Positions 24,961 to 34,537 are shown, counted from the stretch's first letter. The stretch: 64,000 nt of DNA from Microbacterium hydrocarbonoxydans (GCF_023715885.1 NZ_JAMBOY010000003.1:496001-560000), one strand, 5' to 3'. The notes: generated by a model from the sequence alone, not told the origin. Numbers and translations are program-made.

Positions 24961-26478
24961 CTACCGACCGGAGGGCTGGTCTTCCACCGATGATTCCTGG
25001 TGCACCGGGATCCGCACCGTGAACGTCGTATCACCGGGTTTGCTGTCGACGGTGATCCTGCCGCCGTGACCCTCGACGATCGCCTTGACGATCGCGAGTC
25101 CGAGTCCCGTGCCGCCCGTCTGCCTGGCGCGGGAGGTATCGGCCCTGGCGAACCGGGCGAACAGCTCGTCGCGCACGCTCGGGTCGATTCCGGGGCCGTC
25201 GTCGTGCACGCGCAGCACGGCGTCGTCGCCCTCGCGGTCGACCCGCAGGGTGATGTGGGTGCCTGCGGGGGTATGCGTTCGGGCGTTCGCAAGCAGGTTC
25301 GCCACCACCTGGTGCAGCCGGCCCGCATCACCGATGATCATGAGGGGCTCGTCGGGCACCTCGATGTTCCAGTGATGCTCCGGCGCCGTCGGCCGGGCGT
25401 CCGACAGGCCCTCCAGCGCGAGCTGCGTGAGGTCGACGGTGCCGTGGACGAGCTCGCGGCCCTCGTCGAGCCGCGCCAGGAGCAGCAGATCCTCCACGAG
25501 CCGCGACATGCGCAGCGACTGCGCCTGGATGCGCTCGAGAGACGTTGTGGTCCCCTCGATCGCAGCCGGCCCCTGCTGCTGGCTGAGAGCCTTGAGCGAG
25601 AGCTCGGAGTACCCGCGGATGCTGGCGAGCGGCGTCCGCAGCTCGTGGCTGGCGTCGGCGACGAACCGGCGCATCCGCTCCTCGTTCTTCTGACGTGCCG
25701 CCAGCGACAGGTTCACGTGGTCGAGCAGCTTGTTCAACGACGCGCCGACGAGACCGGTCTCCGTGCGCGGATCGGCCTCGTACGCGGGAACCCGCTCGGT
25801 GATCTCGACCTGGCCACGATCCAGTTGCTGGTTCGCCACGCGGGTCGCGGTGGCGGCGACCGCCCGCAGCGGACGCAGACTCACCCTGATCGTGATGGCC
25901 GTCGTGAGGGCGAGCAGGATCAGGCCGCCGAGGGTGGCGAGCACGATCACGGTCAGGAGCGTCGTGAGCTGATTCTGGATCTCGTCGCGCGGCAGACCCG
26001 TCACCACGGTCGCCCCGGTCTGCGGCGCGGTCGCCACGACGAGGCGATACGACCCGAGCCCGTCGATCGTCACGGTCGCGCTGGTCCCGCCCTCCAACCC
26101 CTCACGGATCTGGTCGAGCTGGAGTGAACTCAGCACGGCGGGACCGGTGCTCGTGGCCTCTCGAGGGCTGTCGAGGATCACACCACTCGTGCCGACCTGG
26201 TTCGATACCGCGACCAGGAGCCCGGACTCGGGTGAGGTCGTCGTCGTGAAGATGTCGGCGGCGGTCCCGATGTTCGCCGGGAACTTGTTGACGAGGTAGG
26301 TCAGCTGTCCCGCGTACTGCTCGATCTTCTGGTCGAGCTGGCCCTCCAGGGTGCGCCCCAGGATCGCGCTCGTGATGATCGAGACGATCACGAGGATGAG
26401 CGATACGAACCCGATCACGGCGGTCATCAGCCGGGTCTGCAGGCTCAACGGCCGTGCCGCGAGTCGGGGAGTGGTCAC
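24961..26478 (-). CDS. Sensor histidine kinase (two-component system)
   Basis: A 505-residue membrane kinase. TM1 spans about residues 17-40 and TM2 about 172-196, enclosing an extracellular sensor of about 130 residues. A HAMP domain follows (RVSLRPLRAVAATATRVA), then the HisKA box FVADASHELRTPLASIRGYS (His278) and the ATPase domain with N (LLANARTH), G1 (DDGPGIDPS) and G2 (GTGLGLAIV) boxes. The GTG start overlaps the response-regulator stop by 4 nt (GTGA), giving a translationally coupled pair. The closest general type is the TcrY/TrcS group of actinobacteria. The stimulus is unknown. Confidence 0.92.
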   Translation of the reverse strand: MTTPRLAARPLSLQTRLMTAVIGFVSLILVIVSIITSAILGRTLEGQLDQKIEQYAGQLTYLVNKFPANIGTAADIFTTTTSPESGLLVAVSNQVGTSGVILDSPREATSTGPAVLSSLQLDQIREGLEGGTSATVTIDGLGSYRLVVATAPQTGATVVTGLPRDEIQNQLTTLLTVIVLATLGGLILLALTTAITIRVSLRPLRAVAATATRVANQQLDRGQVEITERVPAYEADPRTETGLVGASLNKLLDHVNLSLAARQKNEERMRRFVADASHELRTPLASIRGYSELSLKALSQQQGPAAIEGTTTSLERIQAQSLRMSRLVEDLLLLARLDEGRELVHGTVDLTQLALEGLSDARPTAPEHHWNIEVPDEPLMIIGDAGRLHQVVANLLANARTHTPAGTHITLRVDREGDDAVLRVHDDGPGIDPSVRDELFARFARADTSRARQTGGTGLGLAIVKAIVEGHGGRITVDSKPGDTTFTVRIPVHQESSVEDQPSGR

Positions 26479-27203
26479 TGAGGTGCCTTGATCATGTAGC
26501 CGACTCCGCGCACGGTGTGCAGCAGGGGCGTGCGGCCCGCATCGATCTTCTTCCGGAGGTACGAGATGTACAGCTCGACCACGGAGGACTTGCCGCCGAA
26601 GTCGTAGCTCCACACGCGGTCGAGGATCTGCGCCTTCGACAGCACGCGCCGTTCGTTGCGCATGAGGAAGCGCAGCAGCTCGAACTCGGTGGCGGTCAGC
26701 TCGATCTCGGTGCCGTCGCGCATGACCTCGTGGCTGTCCTCGTTGAGCGAGAGGTCGGCGACGCGGAGGATCGACTGGCCGTCGTCGGCGGTGGCGTGCC
26801 CCGTGCGACGGATGATCGCGCGCAGGCGCGCGATCACCTCCTCGAGGCTGAAGGGCTTGGTGACGTAGTCGTCGCCGCCGGCTGTGAGACCTGCGACGCG
26901 GTCGCCGACGGCATCCTTCGCGGTGAGGAACAGCACGGGAACGAGGTTCCCCGTCTCGCGGAGTCGTCGCAGCACCGACATGCCGTCGAGGTCGGGCATC
27001 ATGATGTCGAGAATGAGGGCGTCCGGCTCGAACTCTCTCGCGACCTGCAGGGCTTCGAGCCCGGAGGAGGCGGTGCGCACGTCCCAGCCTTCCATCCGGA
27101 GAGCCATCGCGAGCAGGTCGGTGAGCATCTGCTCGTCGTCGACGGCGAGGATGCGCAGCGGGGAGCCGTCAGGACGGCGCAGGTCGGGCAGGTCGGAGCT
27201 CAT
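26475..27203 (-). CDS. OmpR-family response regulator
   Basis: A 242-residue DNA-binding regulator. The receiver has the acidic pocket VDDEQ, phospho-acceptor Asp66 in LILDIMMPD and conserved Lys in VTKPFSLEE. The winged helix covers about residues 145-240 (ELTATEFELLRFLMRNERRVLSKAQILDRVW, DAGRTPLLHTVRGVGYMIK shown in part). It is the first gene of the kinase operon and acts in the cytosol. The short gap to the gnd terminator contains AT-rich promoter-like sequence (CATAGAAATGACATAGGAG on the coding strand) but no operator I can define. Confidence 0.94.
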   Translation of the reverse strand: MSSDLPDLRRPDGSPLRILAVDDEQMLTDLLAMALRMEGWDVRTASSGLEALQVAREFEPDALILDIMMPDLDGMSVLRRLRETGNLVPVLFLTAKDAVGDRVAGLTAGGDDYVTKPFSLEEVIARLRAIIRRTGHATADDGQSILRVADLSLNEDSHEVMRDGTEIELTATEFELLRFLMRNERRVLSKAQILDRVWSYDFGGKSSVVELYISYLRKKIDAGRTPLLHTVRGVGYMIKAPQ

Positions 27204-27271
27204 GCATCCATTCTGCGGAATCTCCTATGTCATTTCTATGGAGAGCGCTATGCGTTGGCTGGGAACGGCGA

Positions 27272-27300
27272 AGGGCTCCGGATCTCGGATCCGGAGCCCT
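27272..27300 (-). terminator. Terminator after gnd
   Basis: A perfect 13-bp GC-rich stem (27272-27284 with 27288-27300) closes a 3-nt loop, 16 nt beyond the gnd stop. Confidence 0.8.
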
Positions 27301-27315
27301 CGCCAGCGGGTGTGC

Positions 27316-28770
27316 TCAGTGCGTGTCTTCCGCCTCGATCTCGGTGCGGTCGCCCGACCACTGGGTGTGGAAGGTGCCTTCCTTGTCGATGCGCTTGTAG
27401 GTGTGGGCGCCGAAGAAGTCGCGCTGGCCCTGCACGAGGGCTGCGGGCAGGCGGTCGGCGCGGAGGCCGTCGTAGTACGACAGCGACGACGAGAACGCCG
27501 GGGCGGGGATGCCGGCCTGGGCGGCCGTGACGACCACACGCCGCCAGGCGGCCTGACCGCGGGTCAGTGCCTCGGCGAAGTACGGCGCGGTCATCAGCAC
27601 CGGCAGACCGGGCTCGGCCGCGTAGGCGTCGGCGATGCGGTTGAGGAACTGGGCGCGGATGATGCAGCCGCCGCGCCAGATCTTCGAGATCGCGCCGAGG
27701 TCGATGTTCCAGTCGTACTCGGCCGCTCCCGCGCGGATCTCGTCGAAGCCCTGCGAGTAGGCGACGATCTTCGAGGCGTAGAGGGCCAGGCGCACGTCCT
27801 CGATGAAGGCATCGACGTCTTCCGCGGCGACGGTGAACTCGTCGTCGGGGCCGGGGAGTGCGCGGGCGACCTCGCGCTGCTCGGGGTGGCTGGAGAGCGA
27901 GCGGGCGAAGGTCGCCTCGGCGATGCCCGAGACCGGGACGCCCAGCGACAGAGCCGTCTGCACCGTCCAGGCGCCGGTGCCCTTGGCGCCCGCCTGGTCG
28001 AGGATGACGTCGACGAGCGGCTTTCCGGTGGCGGCATCCACCTGACGGAGCACCTCGGCGGTGATCTCGATCAGGTACGACTCGAGCTCGCCGCGGTTCC
28101 ACTCGGCGAAGACATCGGCGATCTCGGCCGGGCTCTTGCCGGTGCCGCGTCGGATGAGGTCGTAGGCCTCGGCGATGAGCTGCATGTCGGCGTACTCGAT
28201 GCCGTTGTGCACCATCTTCACGAAGTGCCCCGCGCCGTCGTGGCCGACGTGCGTGACACACGGTTCGCCCTCCGCGACCGCGGCGATCGACTTGAGGATC
28301 GGACCGAGCGTGACCCACGACTCGTCCGAACCGCCCGGCATGATCGATGGGCCGGTCAGGGCGCCCTCCTCGCCGCCGGAGATCCCGGCGCCGACGAAGT
28401 TCACGCCCGTCTCGCGAACCGCCTTCTCGCGGCGGATCGTGTCGGGGAAGTAGGCGTTGCCGCCGTCGACGATGATGTCGCCCGGCTCGAAGACCTCGAG
28501 GAGCGAGTCGATCACGGCATCCGTCGGGCGCCCCGCCTTGACCATGATGATCGCGGTACGCGGCTTCTGCAGCGAATCGGCGAACTCCTGATAGGTCTGC
28601 GCGGGGAGGAAGCCGGCCTCGGGGTGCTCGGAGACGAGCGTCTCGGTCTTCTCGTAGCTGCGGTTGAAGATCGCCACCGTGTTGCCCTCGCGGCTGGCGA
28701 GGTTACGGGCGAGGTTCGACCCCATGACGGCGAGTCCGACGACTCCGATGTTGGCTGATGCTTCGGGCAC
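27316..28770 (-). CDS. gnd: 6-phosphogluconate dehydrogenase, decarboxylating
   Basis: A 484-residue enzyme of the long (homodimeric, NADP-dependent) class, converting 6-phosphogluconate to ribulose 5-phosphate in the oxidative pentose phosphate pathway. Motifs are GLAVMGSNLARNLASREG (nucleotide-binding), IIVDGGNAYFPDTIRR, VGAGISGGEEGALTGPSIM and KMVHNGIEYADMQLIAEAY with the catalytic Lys. The GTG start has GAGGAG upstream, and GATAATCT at 28807-28814 provides a -10 region about 37 nt before it. It is followed by a terminator, so it is a single-gene unit. Confidence 0.96.
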   Translation of the reverse strand: MPEASANIGVVGLAVMGSNLARNLASREGNTVAIFNRSYEKTETLVSEHPEAGFLPAQTYQEFADSLQKPRTAIIMVKAGRPTDAVIDSLLEVFEPGDIIVDGGNAYFPDTIRREKAVRETGVNFVGAGISGGEEGALTGPSIMPGGSDESWVTLGPILKSIAAVAEGEPCVTHVGHDGAGHFVKMVHNGIEYADMQLIAEAYDLIRRGTGKSPAEIADVFAEWNRGELESYLIEITAEVLRQVDAATGKPLVDVILDQAGAKGTGAWTVQTALSLGVPVSGIAEATFARSLSSHPEQREVARALPGPDDEFTVAAEDVDAFIEDVRLALYASKIVAYSQGFDEIRAGAAEYDWNIDLGAISKIWRGGCIIRAQFLNRIADAYAAEPGLPVLMTAPYFAEALTRGQAAWRRVVVTAAQAGIPAPAFSSSLSYYDGLRADRLPAALVQGQRDFFGAHTYKRIDKEGTFHTQWSGDRTEIEAEDTH

Positions 28771-28806
28771 AGAGGGCTCCTCGATCGTGAAGGTTGGGAT
28801 GCCCCC

Positions 28807-28814
28807 AGATTATC
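28807..28814 (-). promoter_or_regulatory. -10 region GATAATCT for gnd
   Basis: GATAAT (28814-28809, minus strand), overlapped by TAATCT, lies about 37 nt upstream of the GTG start, giving a short leader with a GAGGAG ribosome site. Confidence 0.45.
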
Positions 28815-28849
28815 GCGGTGCGTGCGATCGAGCCGCGTCTGTGTCGGCG

Positions 28850-28975
28850 TCAGTCCTTGCGGTAGCCGGAGCGGCCGAGCGAGAAGAGGGCACCGAACGT
28901 CGCGGCGGCCGCGCACACGGTCATCGCGCCGATGACCCAGGCGATCACGTGGGAGAAGAAGGCGCCGTCGAACAT
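28850..28975 (-). CDS. Small hypothetical membrane protein, 41 residues
   Basis: An ATG with GGAG five bases upstream opens a 41-codon frame. The product starts MFDGAFFSHVIAWVIGAMTV, continues as one hydrophobic helix of about 25 residues (about 8-32) and ends in a charged RSGYRKD tail. This is the shape of a single-pass membrane microprotein with a positively charged cytoplasmic end. It lies between gnd and the divergent rplY. I do not recognise the family and assign no function. Weak points are the short length and lack of any visible partner gene. Confidence 0.6.
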   Translation of the reverse strand: MFDGAFFSHVIAWVIGAMTVCAAAATFGALFSLGRSGYRKD

Positions 28976-29029
28976 GGGACTCCGTTTTCTGCAGAGGGGC
29001 CGGTGTCCTCAGCCTACCGGGTCGTTTGC

Positions 29030-29035
29030 TACCAT
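29030..29035 (+). promoter_or_regulatory. Candidate -10 TACCAT for rplY
   Basis: TTTGCTACCAT resembles an extended -10. It would give a 5' leader of about 150 nt before rplY, in which I see a small CCTCG/GAGG hairpin but no recognisable riboswitch. Confidence 0.35.
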
Positions 29036-29193
29036 GAGGGGAGTACCTCGGCGAGGGATGCTGCTGCGCGTGCGCGGAACATCCGTTATCGACGCGGCGA
29101 AGCAAGCCCGGTGGCTTCCCTCACGTGTCTGCGTTCGAGAACAATTCCAAGACCACCGCGCAGTCTCGCTGCGTGCCCCGAAGGAGAACCCCT

Positions 29194-29817
29194 ATGTCTG
29201 AAGACACCAAGGTCGTCGCCGAGCTCCGCGAGAGCTTCGGCAAGGGCTTCGCTCGCCGCCTCCGCGCCGCAGGCAAGATCCCCGCCGTCATCTACGGTCA
29301 CGGCACCGAGCCCGTGCACGTCGCTCTGCCCGGTCACCAGGTCTCGCTGATCATCCGCCGTGCCAACGCGCTGCTCGAGCTCGACATCGCGGGCAAGGAG
29401 CAGCTCGCTCTTGTCAAGGACGTCCAGAAGGACCCGGTGCACCAGATCGTCGAGCACATCGACCTCCTCGTCGTGAAGAAGGGCGAGAAGGTCACGATCG
29501 ACGTTCCCGTCGTCGTCACGGGCGAGCCCTTCGCAGGCACCATCGCCACGCTCGACGCGACCACGCTGTCGATCGAGGCCGAGGCCACGCACATCCCCGA
29601 GAACGTCGAGGTCTCCGTCGAAGGTCTCGAGGAGGGTGCGCACATCACCGCCGCTGACGTCGCACTGCCCAAGGGCTCGACCCTGCTCACCGACCCCGAG
29701 GTGCTCGTGGTCGCCGTGTCGGTGCCGGTCCTCGAGGTCGACGAGGACACGACCGCGGAGGAGCCCGCCGAAGGCGAGACCGAGGAAGAGGCGGCCCAGG
29801 AGGACGCCGCGGAGTAA
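29194..29817 (+). CDS. rplY: 50S ribosomal protein bL25, CTC-type
   Basis: A 207-residue long form of bL25, the 5S rRNA-binding protein of the large subunit. The N-terminal L25 domain (VVAELRESFGKGFARRLRAA, IPAVIYGHGTEPVHVALPG) is followed by the TL5/CTC beta domain and an acidic tail (about residues 180-207, Glu-rich). The ATG with AAGGAG is preferred over an in-frame ATG 69 nt upstream that would add unconserved residues. pth follows after a terminator, an order (rplY-pth) that is widespread in bacteria. Confidence 0.95.
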   Translation: MSEDTKVVAELRESFGKGFARRLRAAGKIPAVIYGHGTEPVHVALPGHQVSLIIRRANALLELDIAGKEQLALVKDVQKDPVHQIVEHIDLLVVKKGEKVTIDVPVVVTGEPFAGTIATLDATTLSIEAEATHIPENVEVSVEGLEEGAHITAADVALPKGSTLLTDPEVLVVAVSVPVLEVDEDTTAEEPAEGETEEEAAQEDAAE

Positions 29818-29834
29818 TCTCCGACAGCTCGAGC

Positions 29835-29869
29835 ACGGAGGGGACGCGAGGTCATCGCGTCCCCTCCGT
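29835..29869 (+). terminator. Terminator between rplY and pth
   Basis: A perfect 15-bp stem (29835-29849 with 29855-29869) with a GGTCA loop follows the rplY stop by 17 nt. It may limit read-through into pth. Confidence 0.75.
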
Positions 29870-29916
29870 CGTATCCCGACCCGGACCGCTGTCCGCACCT
29901 GTGAGAGGACGACGAC

Positions 29917-30498
29917 ATGGCATCCACCTGGCTCGTGGTGGGGCTCGGCAACCCCGGCCCGCGATACGAGTCGACGCGGCACAACATCGGCCAGATGGTC
30001 GTCGACGAGCTCGCCGCGCGCCGCGCCGAGACCTTTCGCGAGCAAAAGGCGGGGGCGCGCGTCGTCGAGACGTGGCTGCGCCCCGGGGCCGACAAGCTCG
30101 TGCTGGCGAAGCCGAACACGTTCATGAACGTGTCGGGGACCCCTGTCGCCGCGCTCGCGCGCTTCTACTCCGTACCGGCGGAACGCGTCGTCGTCGTGCA
30201 CGACGAGCTCGACATCCCGTTCGACACGATCAAGCTCAAGAGCGGCGGGGGACACGGCGGCCACAACGGCGTGCGTGACATCGCCAATGCGCTCACGACT
30301 CCGGACTTCCCCCGGGTGCGTGTCGGGATCGGGCGTCCTCCCGGCCGGCAGGATCCGGCCGACTGGGTACTGTCACCGTTCGGCAAGGACGAGCGCTCGA
30401 ACCTGCCCATCCTCGTGTCGGACGGCGCGGATGCGGTGGAGCTGCTCGTCGCCGAGGGCCTCGTCGCGGCACAGCAGAAGCACCACGCGCCGCGCTGA
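29917..30498 (+). CDS. pth: Peptidyl-tRNA hydrolase
   Basis: A 193-residue enzyme that frees tRNA from prematurely released peptidyl-tRNA. The N-terminal [20 protein letters not shown] holds the catalytic His and substrate-binding Asn, and [20 protein letters not shown] and [15 protein letters not shown] follow in the usual order. The length is normal. The ATG is preceded by GAGAGGACGACGAC. It lies between a terminator and a repeat-rich convergent gap. Confidence 0.96.
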   Translation: MASTWLVVGLGNPGPRYESTRHNIGQMVVDELAARRAETFREQKAGARVVETWLRPGADKLVLAKPNTFMNVSGTPVAALARFYSVPAERVVVVHDELDIPFDTIKLKSGGGHGGHNGVRDIANALTTPDFPRVRVGIGRPPGRQDPADWVLSPFGKDERSNLPILVSDGADAVELLVAEGLVAAQQKHHAPR

Positions 30499-30525
30499 CC
30501 CCGACCCTGGCCCTCCACGTGACCC

Positions 30526-30607
30526 ATCTCCTGAGATCAGGAGAAGCTACCGAGATCAGGAGGATGCTGTCGCCAAGCTCCTGATCTCGGGACAAGCTCC
30601 TGATCTC
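30526..30607. repeat. Cluster of inverted and direct copies of a 13-bp motif (CTCCTGATCTCGG)
   Basis: CCGAGATCAGGAG at 30548-30560 is the exact reverse complement of CTCCTGATCTCGG at 30576-30588, giving a 13-bp stem. A further direct copy lies at 30595-30607. At 30526-30541, CTCCTGA-GA-TCAGGAG is a related 7-bp inverted repeat. The cluster fills the gap between the convergent pth and DUF4190-like genes and could act as a bidirectional terminator or be a REP-like element. A near copy (CACCTGATCTCGGGCGGG) occurs inside the next gene at 30825-30842. Confidence 0.8.
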
Positions 30608-30617
30608 GGGCGGGTTG

Positions 30618-31346
30618 TCAGGCGGTCGGCAGGAAGCCCGCGGCCGTCCCCGTCGAGATCGCGAACAGCAGCACGATCCAGAAGATGACGGGCGCGATCA
30701 CGGCGACGACGAGCGCCGCGATGCCTGCACCCCGTCCCTGGTTCCGACGGATGGCGATGATGCCGATGACGATCGCAGCAATCCCGAGGATCGTGCCCGT
30801 CCAGAAGGAGATCTCAGCCCAGAGCACCTGATCTCGGGCGGGCGACAACAGCGACAGGAAGTCGGGGTCGGTCGTGTCCAGGCCGCCGGGGATGCGACGT
30901 CCGATCTCGTAGCCGGCGACGCCGACCACGATCGGAGTGACCACCGCTGAGACGGCGGCGAAGATCAGTGCCAGGATGCCGAGCAGCGCCGACTTCCTCT
31001 CGGTCGTGCGAGGCACCTGGTAGGCGCCGGACGGTGCGGTGTAACCTCCGACCGGCACCTGGTAGGCCCCGGGAGGAGCGGGCTGAGGGAATGCGGGTGC
31101 ACCGGGTGCGAGGAAGGCCGGGGCGCCGGCAGGCGCGGATGCCGGCGGGACGTTCGGCGGCGCGGGCGCCTGTGCGCCGGTCGCCGGGTAGGGCGAGGGC
31201 GCCGTATAGGGCGGGGGAGCGGAGTAGGCCGGCGGAGCGGAGTAGGCCGGCGGAGACTGCGGTGCGGGTGGAGCCGGAGGGTGCGCGACGGGTGCCGGGG
31301 GCACTGCGGGGACGTCTCCGTACGGGGGCTGCTGCGGATCGCTCAC
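30618..31346 (-). CDS. Proline-rich membrane protein with DUF4190-like C-terminal domain
   Basis: A 242-residue protein. Residues 1-110 are Pro/Ala/Tyr/Gly-rich with repeated AYSAPP and GAYQVP units, encoded partly by an 18-bp tandem repeat near 31228. Residues about 118-142 and 177-230 form three hydrophobic segments with the DUF4190-type GIAAIVIGIIAIRRNQGRGAG linker. The proline-rich part is probably cytoplasmic and disordered. No function is known for such proteins, which are common in actinobacteria. The GTG start is supported by TAGGAT 6 nt upstream. Confidence 0.82.
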   Translation of the reverse strand: MSDPQQPPYGDVPAVPPAPVAHPPAPPAPQSPPAYSAPPAYSAPPPYTAPSPYPATGAQAPAPPNVPPASAPAGAPAFLAPGAPAFPQPAPPGAYQVPVGGYTAPSGAYQVPRTTERKSALLGILALIFAAVSAVVTPIVVGVAGYEIGRRIPGGLDTTDPDFLSLLSPARDQVLWAEISFWTGTILGIAAIVIGIIAIRRNQGRGAGIAALVVAVIAPVIFWIVLLFAISTGTAAGFLPTA

Positions 31347-31352
31347 GCCCCC

Positions 31353-31358
31353 ATCCTA
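31353..31358 (-). promoter_or_regulatory. -10 hexamer TAGGAT for the DUF4190-like gene
   Basis: TAGGAT ends 6 nt before the GTG at 31346, predicting a leaderless transcript. Confidence 0.5.
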
Positions 31359-31395
31359 GGTGCGGTCTCAGGATGCCGACGGTCGGCGCCCCGGG

Positions 31396-32436
<1,041 letters not shown>

Positions 32437-33276
32437 TCAGTAGGTGTAGTCGACGACGACGGGTGCGTGGTCGCTCCAGCGCTGGTCATAGGCGGCCGCA
32501 CGGGCGACGTGGTACGCCGTGACGCGCTCAGCGAGCGCGGGAGTGGCGAGGTGGTAGTCGATGCGCCACCCCGAGTCGTTGTCGAACGCCTGCCCGCGCA
32601 TCGACCACCAGGTGTACGGCCCCTCCACCTCGCCGTGGAAGCGCCGGCCCACGTCGACCCAGCCGAGACCGACACCCGTCGAGCCGTCGGCACCCTCCAC
32701 GGTCTCGCCCGCCGGGCCGAGAAAGCGATCGAAGTACGCGCGCTCTCGCGGCAGGAATCCGGCCTTCTTGCGGTTGCCTCGCCAGTTCTTGATGTCGAGC
32801 TCACGGTGCCCGACGTTGAGGTCACCGGTCACGAGCGCGAGGGCGTCATCCTGACCGAGCTCGGCGAGCCGCGCGCCGAACGCGTCGAGGAACTTCCACT
32901 TCTCCTCCTGCTTCGGAGTGTCGGCCTCGCCCGAATGTACGTAGGCGCTCACGACGGTGAGCGGCCGGTCGCCGATGAGGAAGTCGGCCTCGATCCATCG
33001 GCCCTTCGAGTCGAAGTCGGACGGTCCGAACTCGGTGCGGAACGAGAGCGCGGGCACGCGGCTGGCGATCGCGACACCGGCTCGGCCCTTGGCGCTGGCC
33101 TCGTCGTGCACGAAGGTCCAGCCGGGAAGGGCGGCCTCGAGGTGCTCATCCTGACCCCGGACCTCCTGGAGGGTGAGCACATCGACGTCGGCGGCATCGA
33201 GCCAGGAGCTCATCCCGTTGCGGGCCGCCGCCCTGATCCCGTTGACGTTGACAGAGGCGATACGCAGATGAGGCAT
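32437..33276 (-). CDS. xth: Exodeoxyribonuclease III
   Basis: A 279-residue AP endonuclease/3'-exonuclease of the EEP fold, acting in base-excision repair. Motifs are RIASVNVNGIRAAARNG, LTLQEVRGQDEHL (metal-binding Glu), VTGDLNVGHRELDIKNW (catalytic Asp/Asn) and the terminal WSDHAPVVVDY (Asp-His pair). The ATG at 33276 gives the family start; TAGGCT lies 7 nt upstream and upstream in-frame sequence shadows the neighbouring gene. Its predicted -10 hexamer contains the stop codon of the BrkB-family gene. Confidence 0.95.
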   Translation of the reverse strand: MPHLRIASVNVNGIRAAARNGMSSWLDAADVDVLTLQEVRGQDEHLEAALPGWTFVHDEASAKGRAGVAIASRVPALSFRTEFGPSDFDSKGRWIEADFLIGDRPLTVVSAYVHSGEADTPKQEEKWKFLDAFGARLAELGQDDALALVTGDLNVGHRELDIKNWRGNRKKAGFLPRERAYFDRFLGPAGETVEGADGSTGVGLGWVDVGRRFHGEVEGPYTWWSMRGQAFDNDSGWRIDYHLATPALAERVTAYHVARAAAYDQRWSDHAPVVVDYTY

Positions 33277-33283
33277 GCGGACA

Positions 33284-33289
33284 AGCCTA
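33284..33289 (-). promoter_or_regulatory. -10 hexamer TAGGCT for xth, overlapping the upstream stop codon
   Basis: TAGGCT ends 7 nt before the xth ATG. Its TAG is the stop codon of the BrkB-family gene. Confidence 0.5.
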
Positions 33290-34501
33290 ACGATCGCCGC
33301 CGACATCACGGGTCGCGCCGTCGCGCTCGGCTCGCAGCCTCTCGATGAAGGACGGGACGGGATCGGGGAGGGGCGGCGCCGAGGCCTCGAGCTGGGCGAG
33401 ATCCGCCTCCGCCTCGCGCACGGCGTGCGTGGCCGACCACGACCGGTACCACGGGGCGTCCTCGCGGGCGGAGCGCGCGGCATCCAGACGGATCTGCGCC
33501 GCCGCGACGAGCGTCCGATGCTCGTCGGCCAGCCGTTGCGCATCCGAGCGTCGGGTGAGGGGAAGGTCGCGGTCCCGCGCCGAGACCGCGATCCACGACG
33601 AGGCGACCAGCATCACCACGCCGTTCACTCGGAACCACAGCAGGAGCCCGACGAAGATGGCGAACGTCGCCAGCAGGGGGTTGCTCGGGGTGTAGCTCAA
33701 CAGGAAGCCGGCCCCGTACTGCAGCACCGTCATCGCGGCGCCGCCGAGCAGCGCGCCGGGCCAGATCGTCCTCCACGACAGCGACGTGCCGGTGAGGAAG
33801 CGGACCATGGCCGCCAGAGCGCCCGACAACAGGGCGAACGACACGACCACGGTGCCGAGACGGATGCTCAGTCTGAGCCCGGCGGAACCCGTGTCCCACC
33901 CGAGGAGGCCGAGCAGCCAGCTCAGGGCGGCGGCACTGGCCGAGCTGAGCAGGGACCCCGCGATCAGCGCGACGCCGAAGATGAGGGCGGCGAGGAGATC
34001 ACGGGCCTTCAGCATCACGTAGCTGCGCAGATCGGGCGGCAGACCGAAGATGTCGCGGGTGGCTCGGCGAGAGAACGTCACCCAGCCGATGGCGGTCCAG
34101 ATGACCGTGCCCAGGGCGATGAGGCCGGTGACGCTCAGAACGCCGGTGGTGCTCGCGGCGATCTCCTGAGCCTGATCCGGCGTGAAAAGCCCGCCTTCCG
34201 GCTGGATCAGGTTCGGGATGTAGCTGTTGATGACGTCGATCAGGGCGTCGACGGCTTCTTCGCTGGCGCCCAGCCAGAGTCCGGCGACGGCGAAGGCGAG
34301 GTAGATCGCGGCGAAGATCGCGAACAGGGCCTGATAGCTGACGCCGGCCGCGAGCAGGAAGCCGTTGTGCTGCAGGAAGTGCCGCCACACCCGCACCGGG
34401 AAGAGTTCGAGCGTGCGCTTCGTCAACGTCGCCGCGCGGTCGACGACCGCGTCGATCCGCCCGGGTTCGGACTCGCCCGCCGCTCGATCTCGCTCCGACA
34501 C
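33287..34501 (-). CDS. YihY/BrkB-family membrane protein
   Basis: A 404-residue protein with about six membrane segments between residues 45 and 300. The start of the family domain, FLQHNGFLLAAGVSYQALFAIFA, the central LPPDLRSYVMLKARDL and the late LLSYTPSNPLLATFAIFVGLLLWFRVNGVVMLVAS match the YihY/BrkB family. A cytoplasmic helical tail of about 90 residues follows. The family was once called ribonuclease BN, an assignment now withdrawn; its function is uncertain. The GTG start has TAGGGT 6 nt upstream. Confidence 0.9.
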   Translation of the reverse strand: MSERDRAAGESEPGRIDAVVDRAATLTKRTLELFPVRVWRHFLQHNGFLLAAGVSYQALFAIFAAIYLAFAVAGLWLGASEEAVDALIDVINSYIPNLIQPEGGLFTPDQAQEIAASTTGVLSVTGLIALGTVIWTAIGWVTFSRRATRDIFGLPPDLRSYVMLKARDLLAALIFGVALIAGSLLSSASAAALSWLLGLLGWDTGSAGLRLSIRLGTVVVSFALLSGALAAMVRFLTGTSLSWRTIWPGALLGGAAMTVLQYGAGFLLSYTPSNPLLATFAIFVGLLLWFRVNGVVMLVASSWIAVSARDRDLPLTRRSDAQRLADEHRTLVAAAQIRLDAARSAREDAPWYRSWSATHAVREAEADLAQLEASAPPLPDPVPSFIERLRAERDGATRDVGGDR

Positions 34502-34507
34502 GTCTTC

Positions 34508-34513
34508 ACCCTA
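34508..34513 (-). promoter_or_regulatory. -10 hexamer TAGGGT for the BrkB-family gene
   Basis: TAGGGT ends 6 nt before the GTG at 34501, predicting leaderless initiation. Confidence 0.5.
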
Positions 34514-34537
34514 CCGGCGGCCGCGGCGGAGACAGCA

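Noticed and set aside
31190..31260. Tandem repeat as a possible mobile or regulatory element
   Set aside because: The repeat encodes AYSAPP units of a proline-rich protein and stays in frame, so it is a coding low-complexity repeat.
33287..34501. Ribonuclease BN annotation for the BrkB-family gene
   Set aside because: The RNase BN name for this membrane family was an assignment error; the protein has no nuclease motifs.
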